A stretch of DNA of 64,000 nucleotides. It comes from Martelella sp. AD-3 (lineage in GTDB: Bacteria > Pseudomonadota > Alphaproteobacteria > Rhizobiales > Rhizobiaceae). The DNA lies in assembly GCF_001578105.1 (NCBI RefSeq), contig NZ_CP014275.1, positions 744,001 through 808,000 of the forward strand, in the 5' to 3' direction. Below the pieces are notes generated by a model. The model made no database searches. It saw only the letters and a program-made list of their open reading frames with translations, and had not been told where the DNA came from. Both the position numbers and the translations under genes were made by a program. Shown piece after piece: positions 11,543-20,329 of this stretch (position 1 is its first letter; each line of letters begins with the position of its first letter).

Positions 11543-12393
11543 GCGCCGCCGCCGGGGCTGATCACGCCAAGGGTCAGGAGCACGAGCAGGACCCCGCCCA
11601 GGACCACCCGATAGTAGACGAAAGGCATGTAATTGCGGGTGGAAACGAGCTTGAGGAAGAACACGATCACCGCATAGCCGACGACGAAGGCAATCAGGGT
11701 CGCAAGCGCTGTCGCGCCCCAGCCGACCGGATTGTCTTCGCCGATGCTCTTGAACAACTGGTAAAAGCCGGAACCGAAAACGGCCGGGACGGCCAGAAGG
11801 AAGGAATAGCGCGCCGCCGCTTCACGGGTATAGCCGAGCAGCAGGCCGGCGCTGATCGTGCCGCCCGAGCGCGAGACTCCGGGAATCAGCGCCATGGCCT
11901 GGGCAAAACCGTAAAGAATGCCGTCGCGCCAGGAAAGCTTGTCGAGCGTGACCTTCTTGGCACCCACCTTGTCGGCATAGCCCATGATCAGGCCGAAGAC
12001 GATCAGCATGGTGGCGGTGATATAGAGGTTGCGCAGCGAATGCTCGATCTGGTCCTTGAAAAGCAGGCCGAGAACGACGATCGGTACGGAGCCGATGATG
12101 ATCAGCCAGCCCATGCGCACGTCTGCCGTAGAATGGCGTCCGGGATAGTCGCCGAGCTTCAGGTTCTTGGCCAGCCAGGCGCTGGCAATACGCATGATGT
12201 CGGACCAGAAATAGACGAGAACCGCCGTTTCGGTGCCGATCTGGGTGATCGCCGTAAATGCCGCGCCGGGATCCGCGCCCGAAGGCAGGAACTCGCCGGC
12301 AATGCGCAGATGCGCGCTTGAGGAAATGGGAAGAAATTCCGTGAGGCCCTGCAACAGGCCGAGAAAGGCGGCTTCGATCCAACCGATATCCAT
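11539..12393 (-). CDS. uppP: Undecaprenyl-diphosphatase
   Basis: Integral membrane phosphatase that recycles undecaprenyl pyrophosphate to the monophosphate carrier for peptidoglycan synthesis; overproduction is associated with bacitracin tolerance. Both family signatures are clear in the 284-residue protein: [18 protein letters not shown] near the N-terminus and [20 protein letters not shown] in the middle. About eight hydrophobic helices are visible. The ATG at 12393 starts the typical [16 protein letters not shown]. The final residues and stop codon come from the dispersed repeat at 11435-11542, so the exact C-terminus may vary between relatives. Confidence 0.94.
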   Translation of the reverse strand: MDIGWIEAAFLGLLQGLTEFLPISSSAHLRIAGEFLPSGADPGAAFTAITQIGTETAVLVYFWSDIMRIASAWLAKNLKLGDYPGRHSTADVRMGWLIIIGSVPIVVLGLLFKDQIEHSLRNLYITATMLIVFGLIMGYADKVGAKKVTLDKLSWRDGILYGFAQAMALIPGVSRSGGTISAGLLLGYTREAAARYSFLLAVPAVFGSGFYQLFKSIGEDNPVGWGATALATLIAFVVGYAVIVFFLKLVSTRNYMPFVYYRVVLGGVLLVLLTLGVISPGGGA

Positions 12394-12651
12394 GCGCTTG
12401 AAAAATCCCTGCTCACTGAAAGACTGTCATTGAAAACGCGATCTTGAAAAACAAGCGGTCCGTCCGTCAAAACCGGTTCGAAGGCCGCCAGGCATTAGTA
12501 GCCGAACAGGGCGCTATTGGGAAGCTGTGTGGCGCCGGCGGACGCTAATGGTGACTTTCCGTGCCAGAGATTGAAACGCCGTTGCTTGCCAATATGCAAA
12601 GAGCGCGTATCCTGCCTTTCAAAGGGTCACACTGAGGAGCAGGGGATCAAA

Positions 12652-13059
12652 ATGACAGAGACAGGTTATGTCGGCAGAGAGCACCGCAATGTGGGTTTCG
12701 GTGAGGCTCTCCGGCTTGGTTTCAGCAATTACGCATTGTTTCGCGGGCGATCATCACGCGGCGCCTTCTGGTTCTGGGTGCTCGGGACCGCGATCGTCAG
12801 CGTGATTTTGTCCGGCATCGACTATGCCCTTTTCGGCAGTTCGCAGCCGGGCTTTCTTGGCGGTATCTGGAGCCTTGCCATTCTGGTGCCGAATATTGCG
12901 GTTGCCGCGCGCCGTCTGCATGATGTCAACCACAGTGGCTGGTGGCTGCTTCTTGTCCTCACCGGCATCGGCATCCTGCTGCTGCTTTTCTGGTACGTCC
13001 AGCCCGGACAGGCGCAGACCAATGATTTTGGTCCCGATGTCGAAGCCGGGAAGGGCTGA
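12652..13059 (+). CDS. DUF805 family membrane protein
   Basis: This 135-residue protein shows the DUF805 pattern: GFSNYALFRGRSSRGAFWFWVLG, then membrane helices, PNIAVAARRLHDVNHSGWW with the conserved RRLHD-x-x-x-S-GWW, and a last helix ending FWYVQPG, followed by a short soluble tail. Three or four membrane segments are visible. The function of DUF805 proteins is unknown. The frame extends upstream, but the ATG at 12652 follows AGGAG/GGGGA and starts a plausible cytosolic N-terminus. It is monocistronic by appearance, with about 260 bp upstream in which I see no other signal. Confidence 0.8.
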   Translation: MTETGYVGREHRNVGFGEALRLGFSNYALFRGRSSRGAFWFWVLGTAIVSVILSGIDYALFGSSQPGFLGGIWSLAILVPNIAVAARRLHDVNHSGWWLLLVLTGIGILLLLFWYVQPGQAQTNDFGPDVEAGKG

Positions 13060-13177
13060 GGCGCAGCGTATTTGCAAGTAAGGCGCGTTTGAAGGCGGAT
13101 GTCTTCGAACGGGCTCGCGGCCGTTCACCGGACTGTGATCGCAGGCGGGTCATCTGCGTGACGTGAGGCCCTTTGCG

Positions 13178-13196
13178 TTTACCATTCGGTAACCAT
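13178..13196 (+). promoter_or_regulatory. Degenerate CtrA-like site before the lytic transglycosylase gene
   Basis: TTTACCATTCGGTAACCAT reads as TTTA-N7-GTAA, one mismatch per half of the CtrA consensus TTAA-N7-TTAA, with the extended CCAT after each half. The same 19-bp layout occurs at 38391-38409. It lies 37 bp before the start codon at 13233. It could alternatively be the site of another regulator reading the inverted repeat TTACC-N4-GGTAA. Confidence 0.4.
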
Positions 13197-13232
13197 CTTT
13201 CTCCAGAATCACGCGCGAGAAGGAGACGTCCG

Positions 13233-14519
13233 ATGTCCAGGTTCCGACTGCTCAATGCCGTCCGCGTCGTCTGCGCGCTTGCCGCCTTCATGCTTGCCTT
13301 TGCGGCGGGTGCGGGGGTTTCCAGCGTGGCCAACGCCTATGACCGCGGCCAGGTTGACCGCCAGTTCCGGAACTGGCTGGCGACCGACATGCGCAGCGCC
13401 GCCCTGCGCTCTGGCGTTTCGGCGAATACCTATGACCGCGTCACGCAAGGGCTTTCGATCAACTGGTCGCTGTCCGATCTCGTGCCGCCCGGCACGATGC
13501 CGCCGCAAAAGCGCGCGCAGACCCAGCCGGAATTCTCCGAGCCGGGGCCTTATTTCTCCGAGAACAATCTGAACTATCTCGCCGTCAAGGGGCGTCAGCT
13601 TTACAACCAGTACAAGCCCGTTCTCGACCGGATTGAGGCGCGCTACGGCGTGCCGGGGCGGATCGTGCTTGCCATCTGGGGCCGGGAGATGGGCTACGGT
13701 GCGGCGGAGGAAAAATACGACATTCTCCAGGTGCTCGGCACCAAGGCCTTCATGACCGGCTCGCGCCAGGAGATGTTCCAGCGCGAGTTCATTGCAGCGC
13801 TCCAGATCATCCAGAGCGGCGCGGCTCCACTCGACAAGCGCAAGGCCTCCTGGGCCGGCGCTTTCGGCCAGCCGCAGCTGATGCCGTCGAACTTCCAGAA
13901 CTATGCGGTCGATTTTGACGGCGACGGCGTCATCGATGTCTGGGATTCGGTGCCGGATTCGCTTGCGACCATCGCCAAGCATCTCGCCAGCGACGGTTGG
14001 GAGCGCGGCCGTGACTGGGGCTATGAAACCGTCATTCCCGACAATGTCTCCTGTGCGCAGGAAGGGCCGGACAATGCCCGGTCGATCTCGGCCTGGGTCA
14101 AGCAGGGCATCGCCCGCGTCCAGGGCAAGAGCTTTCCGGCGGACGAATTGCGCAGACCCGGCATGATGCTGGTGCCGCAGGGCCGTTACGGGCCGGAATT
14201 CATCGTCACGCCGAATTTCTACGTGCTGAAGAAATACAACAATTCCGATCTCTACGCCCTCTTCGTCGGCAACCTCGCCGATCGCATCCAGTACGGCATG
14301 GGCGCTTTCGTTCAGCCCTGGCAGCGCACCGGCACGCTTCTGCGCTCCGATGTCGCGGCCATGCAGAAGAAGCTGATGGGCATGGGCTACGACACCGGCG
14401 GCGCCGACGGCCTCGTCGGCTACAAGACCCGCCGCTCCATCGGCGACTGGCAGATGCGCAACCGTGTGAGCCAGACCTGCTGGCCGACGCCTGAGTTGAA
14501 GAACGAATTGCTGCGGTAA
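13233..14519 (+). CDS. Lytic murein transglycosylase (MltB-like) with peptidoglycan-binding domain
   Basis: Periplasmic enzyme that cleaves peptidoglycan glycan strands to 1,6-anhydromuropeptides. The 428-residue protein begins with a signal peptide (about 35 residues, ending VANAYD), followed by an SLT_2-type domain with the catalytic glutamate in LAIWGREMGYG, the KASWAGAFGQPQLMPSNF block and DFDGDGVIDVWDS. The C-terminal 60 residues form a PG_binding_1 domain (MQKKLMGMGYDTGGADGLVG). The ATG at 13233 follows AAGGAG at good spacing. No lipobox is seen, so it is probably soluble. A CtrA-like site lies upstream. Confidence 0.92.
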   Translation: MSRFRLLNAVRVVCALAAFMLAFAAGAGVSSVANAYDRGQVDRQFRNWLATDMRSAALRSGVSANTYDRVTQGLSINWSLSDLVPPGTMPPQKRAQTQPEFSEPGPYFSENNLNYLAVKGRQLYNQYKPVLDRIEARYGVPGRIVLAIWGREMGYGAAEEKYDILQVLGTKAFMTGSRQEMFQREFIAALQIIQSGAAPLDKRKASWAGAFGQPQLMPSNFQNYAVDFDGDGVIDVWDSVPDSLATIAKHLASDGWERGRDWGYETVIPDNVSCAQEGPDNARSISAWVKQGIARVQGKSFPADELRRPGMMLVPQGRYGPEFIVTPNFYVLKKYNNSDLYALFVGNLADRIQYGMGAFVQPWQRTGTLLRSDVAAMQKKLMGMGYDTGGADGLVGYKTRRSIGDWQMRNRVSQTCWPTPELKNELLR

Positions 14520-14593
14520 TCGCGGATAGGCTGAGTATTGTCTTTTCGGGTTCTCTAAGGTGCCGCCGGATGAGGGCGACCCTGCCCGGAGAA

Positions 14594-15100
14594 TTATACC
14601 TGCCGCGCGGCCCTCACCGTTTTCCGGATGTAGGCGTTTGCAGACCGGAAATGCGATGGCCCGGAGGCTTCGGCATACCGGCCAAGCGTCCATTTTCCGG
14701 TCCAGGCGTAAACGCCTTGCGCGTAGAGGTCGTGATCTTCCCGGGAGGCAATGAAGGACCGCAGCTTCTTGCAGGCGGTTTCAAACTCACGGAGTAAATC
14801 TGCCCACGGCGTATCGTTGCCCTTCAGATAAAGCGGTGCGTTATAGGCCTTGAGCTGGTTCCACTTGTAGCCTTTTGCCGGCACGGATACCTCCCGTCCG
14901 GCAACGCCGTCTTCGAACCATTGGTGAAACAAGCCCATCCAATGGGTGCGGTGCGCGATGATGCCTTTGATCGTGGTCGTGTCTTCCGGAGACGACAAGG
15001 TTGATGTCTGTTCGTCAACTGACGCAAGTGTCTGCCTCAATCGCGCCAGTTCCCCGTCGAAGACGGCCAGCAATTCAGTTTTGTTCGTCGCTGCTACCAT
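14594..15100 (-). CDS. ClbS/DfsB family four-helix bundle protein
   Basis: This 168-residue cytosolic protein matches the ClbS/DfsB (formerly DUF1706) family: TNKTELLAVFDGELARL at the N-terminus, IIAHRTHWMGLFHQWFEDG, VPAKGYKWNQLKAYNAPLY and GKWTLGRYAEASGPSHFRSA. These are DinB-like four-helix bundles. One member, ClbS, protects colibactin producers by hydrolysing the warhead; most genomic homologues, as here, are not near a toxin cluster and their job is unknown. It stands alone between two convergent or opposed neighbours. The start ATG at 15100 gives the family N-terminus. Confidence 0.75.
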   Translation of the reverse strand: MVAATNKTELLAVFDGELARLRQTLASVDEQTSTLSSPEDTTTIKGIIAHRTHWMGLFHQWFEDGVAGREVSVPAKGYKWNQLKAYNAPLYLKGNDTPWADLLREFETACKKLRSFIASREDHDLYAQGVYAWTGKWTLGRYAEASGPSHFRSANAYIRKTVRAARQV

Positions 15101-15268
15101 GGTTTATCGATACGAATATCGGGCGATCCACGCGTTGATTCCGGTCAACACAATGCGTTTCGCCCTTGGCGCGGCCGCGCAAACGGCCTTGGCGGGATGC
15201 GGGCGAATATCCGACATTTGCGGGTAAGCTTCGAGCAAATGATGCAAAAGCCCGACGTCAGTCCCGCG

Positions 15269-16915
15269 TCAGTGATGCTGGTGATGCATGTGGTAGGGGC
15301 GGTTGAACACCTCGTCGCGCGGCGGGATCGCCTGCCGCTCGATCATGCGGCGAACCTCCGGCCTTCCCTCGCCGCGATGCAGTTCGCGGATGCGGTCCAG
15401 GTTTTCGGCGTCGGCGACGGTGCGGCGCTGGTTGTGGCGCACGTAATCCACCCAGGTCGGCGCGTGGTAGGTCTCGATCCACACCTCCGGATCGGCGATA
15501 TCGCGCATCAGCGCCCATTTGCGCGCGCCGTCGCGCTTGCGGATGCGGCGCCGCTCGATCATCAGCCGCAGGAACTCCTCCGTGTCGTCCGGGCTGATGA
15601 TAAAGCGGGTCTCGACCACGATGGGACCGCTGCGGGCCAGCATGTCGACCTTGGTTTCGGGCGTCTGGAAGCGGTTCAGAGGGTCTAGATTGAGGCTTTC
15701 AAGCGCGGGCATCTTCAGGAACAGGCCGATCGCCGCGCCAAGCGCCATCACGCCGGCGGCGGCGACGAAGGCAAGCGTGATCGAATAGTTCTCGGCCACC
15801 TGGCCCCAGAGCCAGCTGCCGAGCGCCATGCCGCCGAAGGAGGCGGTCTGGTAGAGGGACAGCGCCCGGCCGACCACCCAGCGCGGGGTTGTGAGTTGCA
15901 CCACCGTGTTGAACAGCGAAAGCGTGAGGACCCAGCAGGCCCCCGCGAAAAGCAGGGCGACACAGTCGAGCACGAGCGAGGTCGACAGGCCGATCGCGAC
16001 GGCGCTTGCCGCGAAGATCAGAAAGGAGACGGCGACGATCGCCTCGTTTGAAAGGCGGGCGCGGGCATGCGCGTTGGCAAAGGCGCCGCCGATCGCGCCG
16101 ATGCCGAAGGCGCCGAGCATGATGCCGAAGGTCTGCGGCCCGCCGGCGATCACGTCGCGGGCGACGACCGGCAGAAGCGCCAGCACCGAAACCGAGGCAA
16201 GACCGAAGATAAAGGCGCGCAGCAACACTTTCAGGATGTTCGGCGACATCACGACATAGCGCAGGCCCGCGCCGATGGCCGTCGTCATCTTCTCACGCGG
16301 CAACGGGCTTTCCGGGCGGCGGAATTTCCATCGGTAGACGACGGTGAGAAGGCCGAGATAGGAAAAGGCGTTGACCGTGAAGGCGGCCGCCCCGCCGCCG
16401 ATGGCCACGATGGTGCCGCCGATGGCCGGGCCGAGGCTGCGGGTGATGTTGAAGCCGACGGAGTTGAGCGTGACCGCGCCGGGCAGGTCCGAACGCGGCA
16501 CCATATCGCCGACGGACGCCTGCCAGGAGGGGTTGTTTAGCGCGTTGCCGCAGCCGATCAGGAACGTGAAGGCGAGCAGCAGCCACGGCGTGATCAGTCC
16601 GCTGATGGCGACGATCGCCAGGAGCACGGAAACCGTGAACATGAATGCCTGGGCCGAGAGAATCACCCTGCGGCGGTCGAAGCCGTCGGCGATCGCGCCG
16701 GCGAGAAGCGCAAACAGCATCACCGGCAGCGTCGTTGACGCCTGGACCAGGGCCACCATGCTTTCCGAAGCGGAAATCGACGTCATCATCCACGCCGCGC
16801 CGACATTCTGGATCATGCTGCCGAGATTGGAAGCGACCGAAGCCAGCCAGATATAGCGGAAGGTCGGATGGGAAAAGGGCGCGAAGAGTGATTTCGGGTC
16901 TGGCGCGGGCTGCAT
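15269..16915 (-). CDS. MFS_3 family exporter with C-terminal soluble domain
   Basis: Major-facilitator transporter of 548 residues in the EntS/MFS_3 group. About twelve membrane helices fill residues 20-420, starting [34 protein letters not shown]. The MFS loop motif appears as [13 protein letters not shown]. The last 120 residues are soluble and resemble the mono-oxygenase-like ferredoxin-fold tail of MFS_3 proteins ([20 protein letters not shown]), ending in the histidine-rich HMHHQHH. Substrate unknown; relatives export siderophores or small molecules. The start at 16915 is the first ATG giving a normal cytosolic N-terminus. Divergent from rimP. Confidence 0.82.
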   Translation of the reverse strand: MQPAPDPKSLFAPFSHPTFRYIWLASVASNLGSMIQNVGAAWMMTSISASESMVALVQASTTLPVMLFALLAGAIADGFDRRRVILSAQAFMFTVSVLLAIVAISGLITPWLLLAFTFLIGCGNALNNPSWQASVGDMVPRSDLPGAVTLNSVGFNITRSLGPAIGGTIVAIGGGAAAFTVNAFSYLGLLTVVYRWKFRRPESPLPREKMTTAIGAGLRYVVMSPNILKVLLRAFIFGLASVSVLALLPVVARDVIAGGPQTFGIMLGAFGIGAIGGAFANAHARARLSNEAIVAVSFLIFAASAVAIGLSTSLVLDCVALLFAGACWVLTLSLFNTVVQLTTPRWVVGRALSLYQTASFGGMALGSWLWGQVAENYSITLAFVAAAGVMALGAAIGLFLKMPALESLNLDPLNRFQTPETKVDMLARSGPIVVETRFIISPDDTEEFLRLMIERRRIRKRDGARKWALMRDIADPEVWIETYHAPTWVDYVRHNQRRTVADAENLDRIRELHRGEGRPEVRRMIERQAIPPRDEVFNRPYHMHHQHH

Positions 16916-17096
16916 CAATGTTCTCTGTTTCAAATGCCGGGCATCGGCCGGGCGTCTCCGGCAGCGCACTATAGGCCCTTGCGGTGTCGCTTGCCTATAT
17001 GCACTGCAGCGGTCCCGGTCCGGCACCATGGCGATAAAACTTGCAATTTGCGCGGCAAGGGATTATTTATGCCTGAAATTCTTGATCGTCAGATGA

Positions 17097-17127
17097 AGAG
17101 TGGGGCCTCGCGGACCCGCTCTTTTTT
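17097..17127 (+). terminator. Terminator-like hairpin in the rimP leader (possible attenuator)
   Basis: AGAGTGGG (17097-17104) pairs with CCCGCTCT (17115-17122) with one G-T pair, followed by six T (17122-17127). It lies about 60 bp upstream of the rimP start and downstream of any rimP promoter in the MFS-rimP gap, where the only upstream gene runs the other way. The arrangement suggests transcription attenuation or antitermination of the rimP-nusA-infB operon rather than the end of an upstream gene. Confidence 0.6.
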
Positions 17128-17185
17128 GTTTGGCGCGGGAGGCGGTCGCGGCCGCCGGGAGCAACTTTTGACAGATTTGACACAG

Positions 17186-17794
17186 ATGGCGGACAAAGCA
17201 AGAGAAGAGCGGCTGATCGTGGAAACGGGCATCGACAAGAAGATCGCCGACATGATCGAGCCCGTTCTGGAAGATATCGGCTTCAAGCTCGTGCGCGTCA
17301 GGCTTTCCGGCCAGAACGGACTGACGCTGCAGATCATGGCCGAGCGTTTCGACGGCACCATGACGGTGGAGGATTGCGAGGAGGTCTCGCAGGCCGTTTC
17401 GCCGGTGCTCGATGTGGAAGACCCGATTGACCGGGCCTACCATCTGGAAGTGTCCTCGCCGGGCATCGACCGGCCGATGGTGCGCAAATCCGATTTCTAC
17501 CGCTGGAAGGGCCACCTCGTGAAGTGCGAGACGTCGGTTCTCGTCAACGACCGCAAGCGCTTCCGCGGCCGCATCATCGAAGCCGATGTCGACGGCATCA
17601 CGCTTCTGCGCGACGGCGTTGCCTACGGCGAGCCGCCCGAGGTGACCATTCCCTTCACCGCGCTCTCGGATGCCAAGCTGGTGCTGACCGACGAACTGAT
17701 CCGTGAGGCGCTGAGGGCTGACAAGCTTGCCAAGCAGAAGGCGGCGAACGAAAACGACGACGAGGAAGATGTCGCCGACGGCGACGACAATTAA
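17186..17794 (+). CDS. rimP: Ribosome maturation factor RimP
   Basis: Cytosolic factor for 30S subunit maturation, first gene of the nusA-infB operon. The 202-residue protein has both RimP domains: [31 protein letters not shown] with [20 protein letters not shown], then [20 protein letters not shown] and a C-terminal SH3-like domain. The same frame is open for 84 further codons upstream, but that extension crosses the terminator-like hairpin. The ATG at 17186 gives the family N-terminus (charged start, then [14 protein letters not shown]). The upstream ribosome binding site is weak. The tail is acidic. Confidence 0.93.
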   Translation: MADKAREERLIVETGIDKKIADMIEPVLEDIGFKLVRVRLSGQNGLTLQIMAERFDGTMTVEDCEEVSQAVSPVLDVEDPIDRAYHLEVSSPGIDRPMVRKSDFYRWKGHLVKCETSVLVNDRKRFRGRIIEADVDGITLLRDGVAYGEPPEVTIPFTALSDAKLVLTDELIREALRADKLAKQKAANENDDEEDVADGDDN

Positions 17795-17829
17795 GACAGA
17801 CGCCATGGCCCGGAACGGGCGGCATGCGA

Positions 17830-17844
17830 TTTCAGGATATTGAC
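17830..17844 (+). repeat. Shared leader motif, nusA copy
   Basis: TTTCAGGATATTGAC is identical to 6212-6226 before lolA. Here it lies 42 bp before the nusA start, in the rimP-nusA gap, so it is not at the same distance from the start codon as in the other two copies. Confidence 0.5.
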
Positions 17845-17886
17845 GGAACCGGCGCGGTTCCGCTTGCAAGGACGGAGACCCGTAAA

Positions 17887-19557
17887 ATGGCAGTAAGTGC
17901 GAACCGGCTGGAACTGTTGCAGATCGCCGATGCGGTGGCGCGTGAAAAATCGATCGATCGCGAGATCGTCCTGACCGCCATGGCCGACGCCATCCAGAAG
18001 GCGGCCAAGTCGCGTTACGGATCGGAGACCAATATCCGCGCCGACATCAATCCGAAGACCGGCGAGATTCATCTTCAGCGCCTGCTCGAGGTGGTCGAGG
18101 AAGCCGAGGATTACAGCACACAGATCCCGCTGGCGCTCGCGCTTGACCGCAACCCGGAAGCCAAGCTCGGCGATTTCATCGCCGACCCGCTGCCGCCGAT
18201 GGATTTCGGCCGCATCGCCGCCCAGTCGGCCAAGCAGGTGATCGTCCAGAAGGTGCGCGAGGCGGAGCGCGACCGCCAGTACGACGAATACAAGGACCGC
18301 ATCGGCGAGATCGTCAACGGCACGGTCAAGCGCGTCGAATACGGCAATGTCATCGTCGATCTCGGCCGTGGCGAGGCCATTATCCGCCGCGATGAGATGA
18401 TCCCGCGCGAAGTGCCGCGCTACGGCGACCGCATCCGCGCCTATGTCTACGATGTGCGCCGCGAGCAGCGCGGGCCGCAGATCTTCCTGTCGCGCACCCA
18501 TCCGCAGTTCATGGTCAAGCTCTTCACCATGGAAGTGCCGGAAATCTATGACGGCATCATCACCATCAAGTCGGTCGCCCGCGATCCGGGCTCGCGCGCC
18601 AAGATCGCCGTGATCTCGTCGGATTCGTCGATCGATCCGGTCGGGGCCTGCGTCGGCATGCGCGGCAGCCGCGTCCAGGCCGTCGTCGGCGAACTCCAGG
18701 GCGAGAAGATCGATATCATTCCGTGGTCGGAGGATCCGGCCTCCTTCATCGTCAACGCGCTGCAGCCGGCCGAAGTCGCCAAGGTGGTGCTGGACGAGGA
18801 CGCCGAGCGCATCGACGTCGTCGTGCCGGACGACCAGCTGTCGCTGGCGATCGGCCGTCGCGGCCAGAATGTCCGTCTCGCCTCGCAGCTGACCGGCTGG
18901 GACATCGACATCATGACGGAGAACGAGGAATCCGAACGCCGTCAGAAGGAATTCAACGAACGGTCGCAGCTGTTCATGGATGCGCTGGACGTTGACGAGA
19001 TGGTCGGACAGGTTCTCGCATCGGAAGGTTTCGCGGCAATCGAAGAGCTGGCCTATGTCGAGCTCGACGAGATTTCCTCGATCGAGGGCTTCGACGAGGA
19101 GACGGCCGAGGAAATCCAGATGCGCGCCAAGGAATTCCTCGAGCGCCAGGAAGCCGAACTTGACGAGAAGCGCCGCGAACTCGGCGTTTCCGACGACCTG
19201 CGCCAGATCGACGGCATGACGCTGGCGATGATGGTGGCGCTTGGCGAGGACGACATCAAGACGATGGAAGACTTCGCCGGTTGCGCCGCTGACGACCTTG
19301 TCGGATGGACCGAGCGCCAGAACGGCCAGACCAAGCGTTTCGAAGGCACGCTCTCCGGCTTTGATCTGTCGCGGGTGGAAGCCGAGAACATGGTCGTGCA
19401 GGCGCGCCTGGCGGTTGGCTGGATCACCGAGGAAGACCTCGCGGTTGCCGAAGAGGTGAACGAGGACGAGGACGCCCTGGCGGAAGACGGCGTTGCCGAA
19501 GAAGGCGTCGTCGAAGAGCAGGCTTCACCCGATGACGAAGCCGGCAAGAGCGCGTAA
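17887..19557 (+). CDS. nusA: Transcription termination/antitermination factor NusA
   Basis: RNA polymerase-associated elongation factor affecting pausing, termination and antitermination. The 556-residue order is standard: N-terminal RNAP-binding domain ([21 protein letters not shown]), S1 domain ([21 protein letters not shown]), two KH domains ([21 protein letters not shown] and [21 protein letters not shown]), then helix-hairpin-helix-like C-terminal repeats and a strongly acidic tail after about residue 500. The ATG at 17887 follows GGAGACC. The upstream in-frame extension contains the shared leader motif and is unlikely to be translated. It is followed closely by the ylxR-type gene. Confidence 0.96.
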   Translation: MAVSANRLELLQIADAVAREKSIDREIVLTAMADAIQKAAKSRYGSETNIRADINPKTGEIHLQRLLEVVEEAEDYSTQIPLALALDRNPEAKLGDFIADPLPPMDFGRIAAQSAKQVIVQKVREAERDRQYDEYKDRIGEIVNGTVKRVEYGNVIVDLGRGEAIIRRDEMIPREVPRYGDRIRAYVYDVRREQRGPQIFLSRTHPQFMVKLFTMEVPEIYDGIITIKSVARDPGSRAKIAVISSDSSIDPVGACVGMRGSRVQAVVGELQGEKIDIIPWSEDPASFIVNALQPAEVAKVVLDEDAERIDVVVPDDQLSLAIGRRGQNVRLASQLTGWDIDIMTENEESERRQKEFNERSQLFMDALDVDEMVGQVLASEGFAAIEELAYVELDEISSIEGFDEETAEEIQMRAKEFLERQEAELDEKRRELGVSDDLRQIDGMTLAMMVALGEDDIKTMEDFAGCAADDLVGWTERQNGQTKRFEGTLSGFDLSRVEAENMVVQARLAVGWITEEDLAVAEEVNEDEDALAEDGVAEEGVVEEQASPDDEAGKSA

Positions 19558-19563
19558 GGGCCG

Positions 19564-20226
19564 GTGACCACGCCCCGCAAAGTGGCCGAAGAGGCGGCGA
19601 TGAACGACCGGACCTGCATCGTGACCCGCAATGCCGGCGGGCCGGATGATCTGATCCGCTTCGTCGCCGGTCCCGACGGCCAGGTGGTTCCCGATCTGAA
19701 ACGTGAACTGCCGGGCAGGGGGTGCTGGGTGACCGCCGAGCGCTGGGCGGTCGACAAGGCCGTGGCCAAGGGGCTTTATGCCCGGGCGCTGAAGCAGAAG
19801 GCCGTTGCGCCGGCCGATCTCGGCGCAACTGTTGACATGTTGATGGCGCGTCAGCTTGCGGGTATGATGAACATGGCCCGCAAGGCGGGCGAGTTCGTCG
19901 CTGGATCGGCCAAGGTCGATCTTGCGGTGAGAAGCGGCGCGGCCCTTGCCACCTTTCATGCCGCCGATGCCGCCGCCGATGGCAGGCGCAAGCTTGACCA
20001 GGCCCGCAAGGCCTTCTGGCTCCAGATGGAGGCCGAAGGGCCGATTCCGGCGTTTGTGCCTTTCGGGGCAGCGGAAATCGACACTCTTTTGCATGAGAAT
20101 GCGTTTAAACATGCCGCGGCGCTTGCGGGAAAGGCCGGAGAAGGTGTAGTGAAGCGCGCGATGATGCTTCAAAGGTACCGGGCCGCTCCCGGAACTGAAG
20201 GAAAAGCCGCGATGACGAACAAATGA
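19564..20226 (+). CDS. ylxR: YlxR (DUF448)-L7Ae-like RNA-binding protein
   Basis: This 220-residue protein fuses a YlxR domain ([43 protein letters not shown]) with a C-terminal L7Ae/YlxQ-like region ([24 protein letters not shown]). YlxR proteins bind RNA and have been linked to RNase P and to regulation of transcription. The fused form is normal in alphaproteobacteria. The start is GTG at 19564, six bp after nusA; an internal ATG at 19600 is the alternative. Its place between nusA and infB is conserved widely. Confidence 0.88.
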   Translation: MTTPRKVAEEAAMNDRTCIVTRNAGGPDDLIRFVAGPDGQVVPDLKRELPGRGCWVTAERWAVDKAVAKGLYARALKQKAVAPADLGATVDMLMARQLAGMMNMARKAGEFVAGSAKVDLAVRSGAALATFHAADAAADGRRKLDQARKAFWLQMEAEGPIPAFVPFGAAEIDTLLHENAFKHAAALAGKAGEGVVKRAMMLQRYRAAPGTEGKAAMTNK

Positions 20227-20329
20227 CGACGTCACGGAATTTGGCCGTGCGCCAGAGCATGAATTTCAAAGCGGGAATTGTGTCCGTCTGAAGAGGACGG
20301 CGGTTCCCGCGCCAAGGAACGGGAACCGA

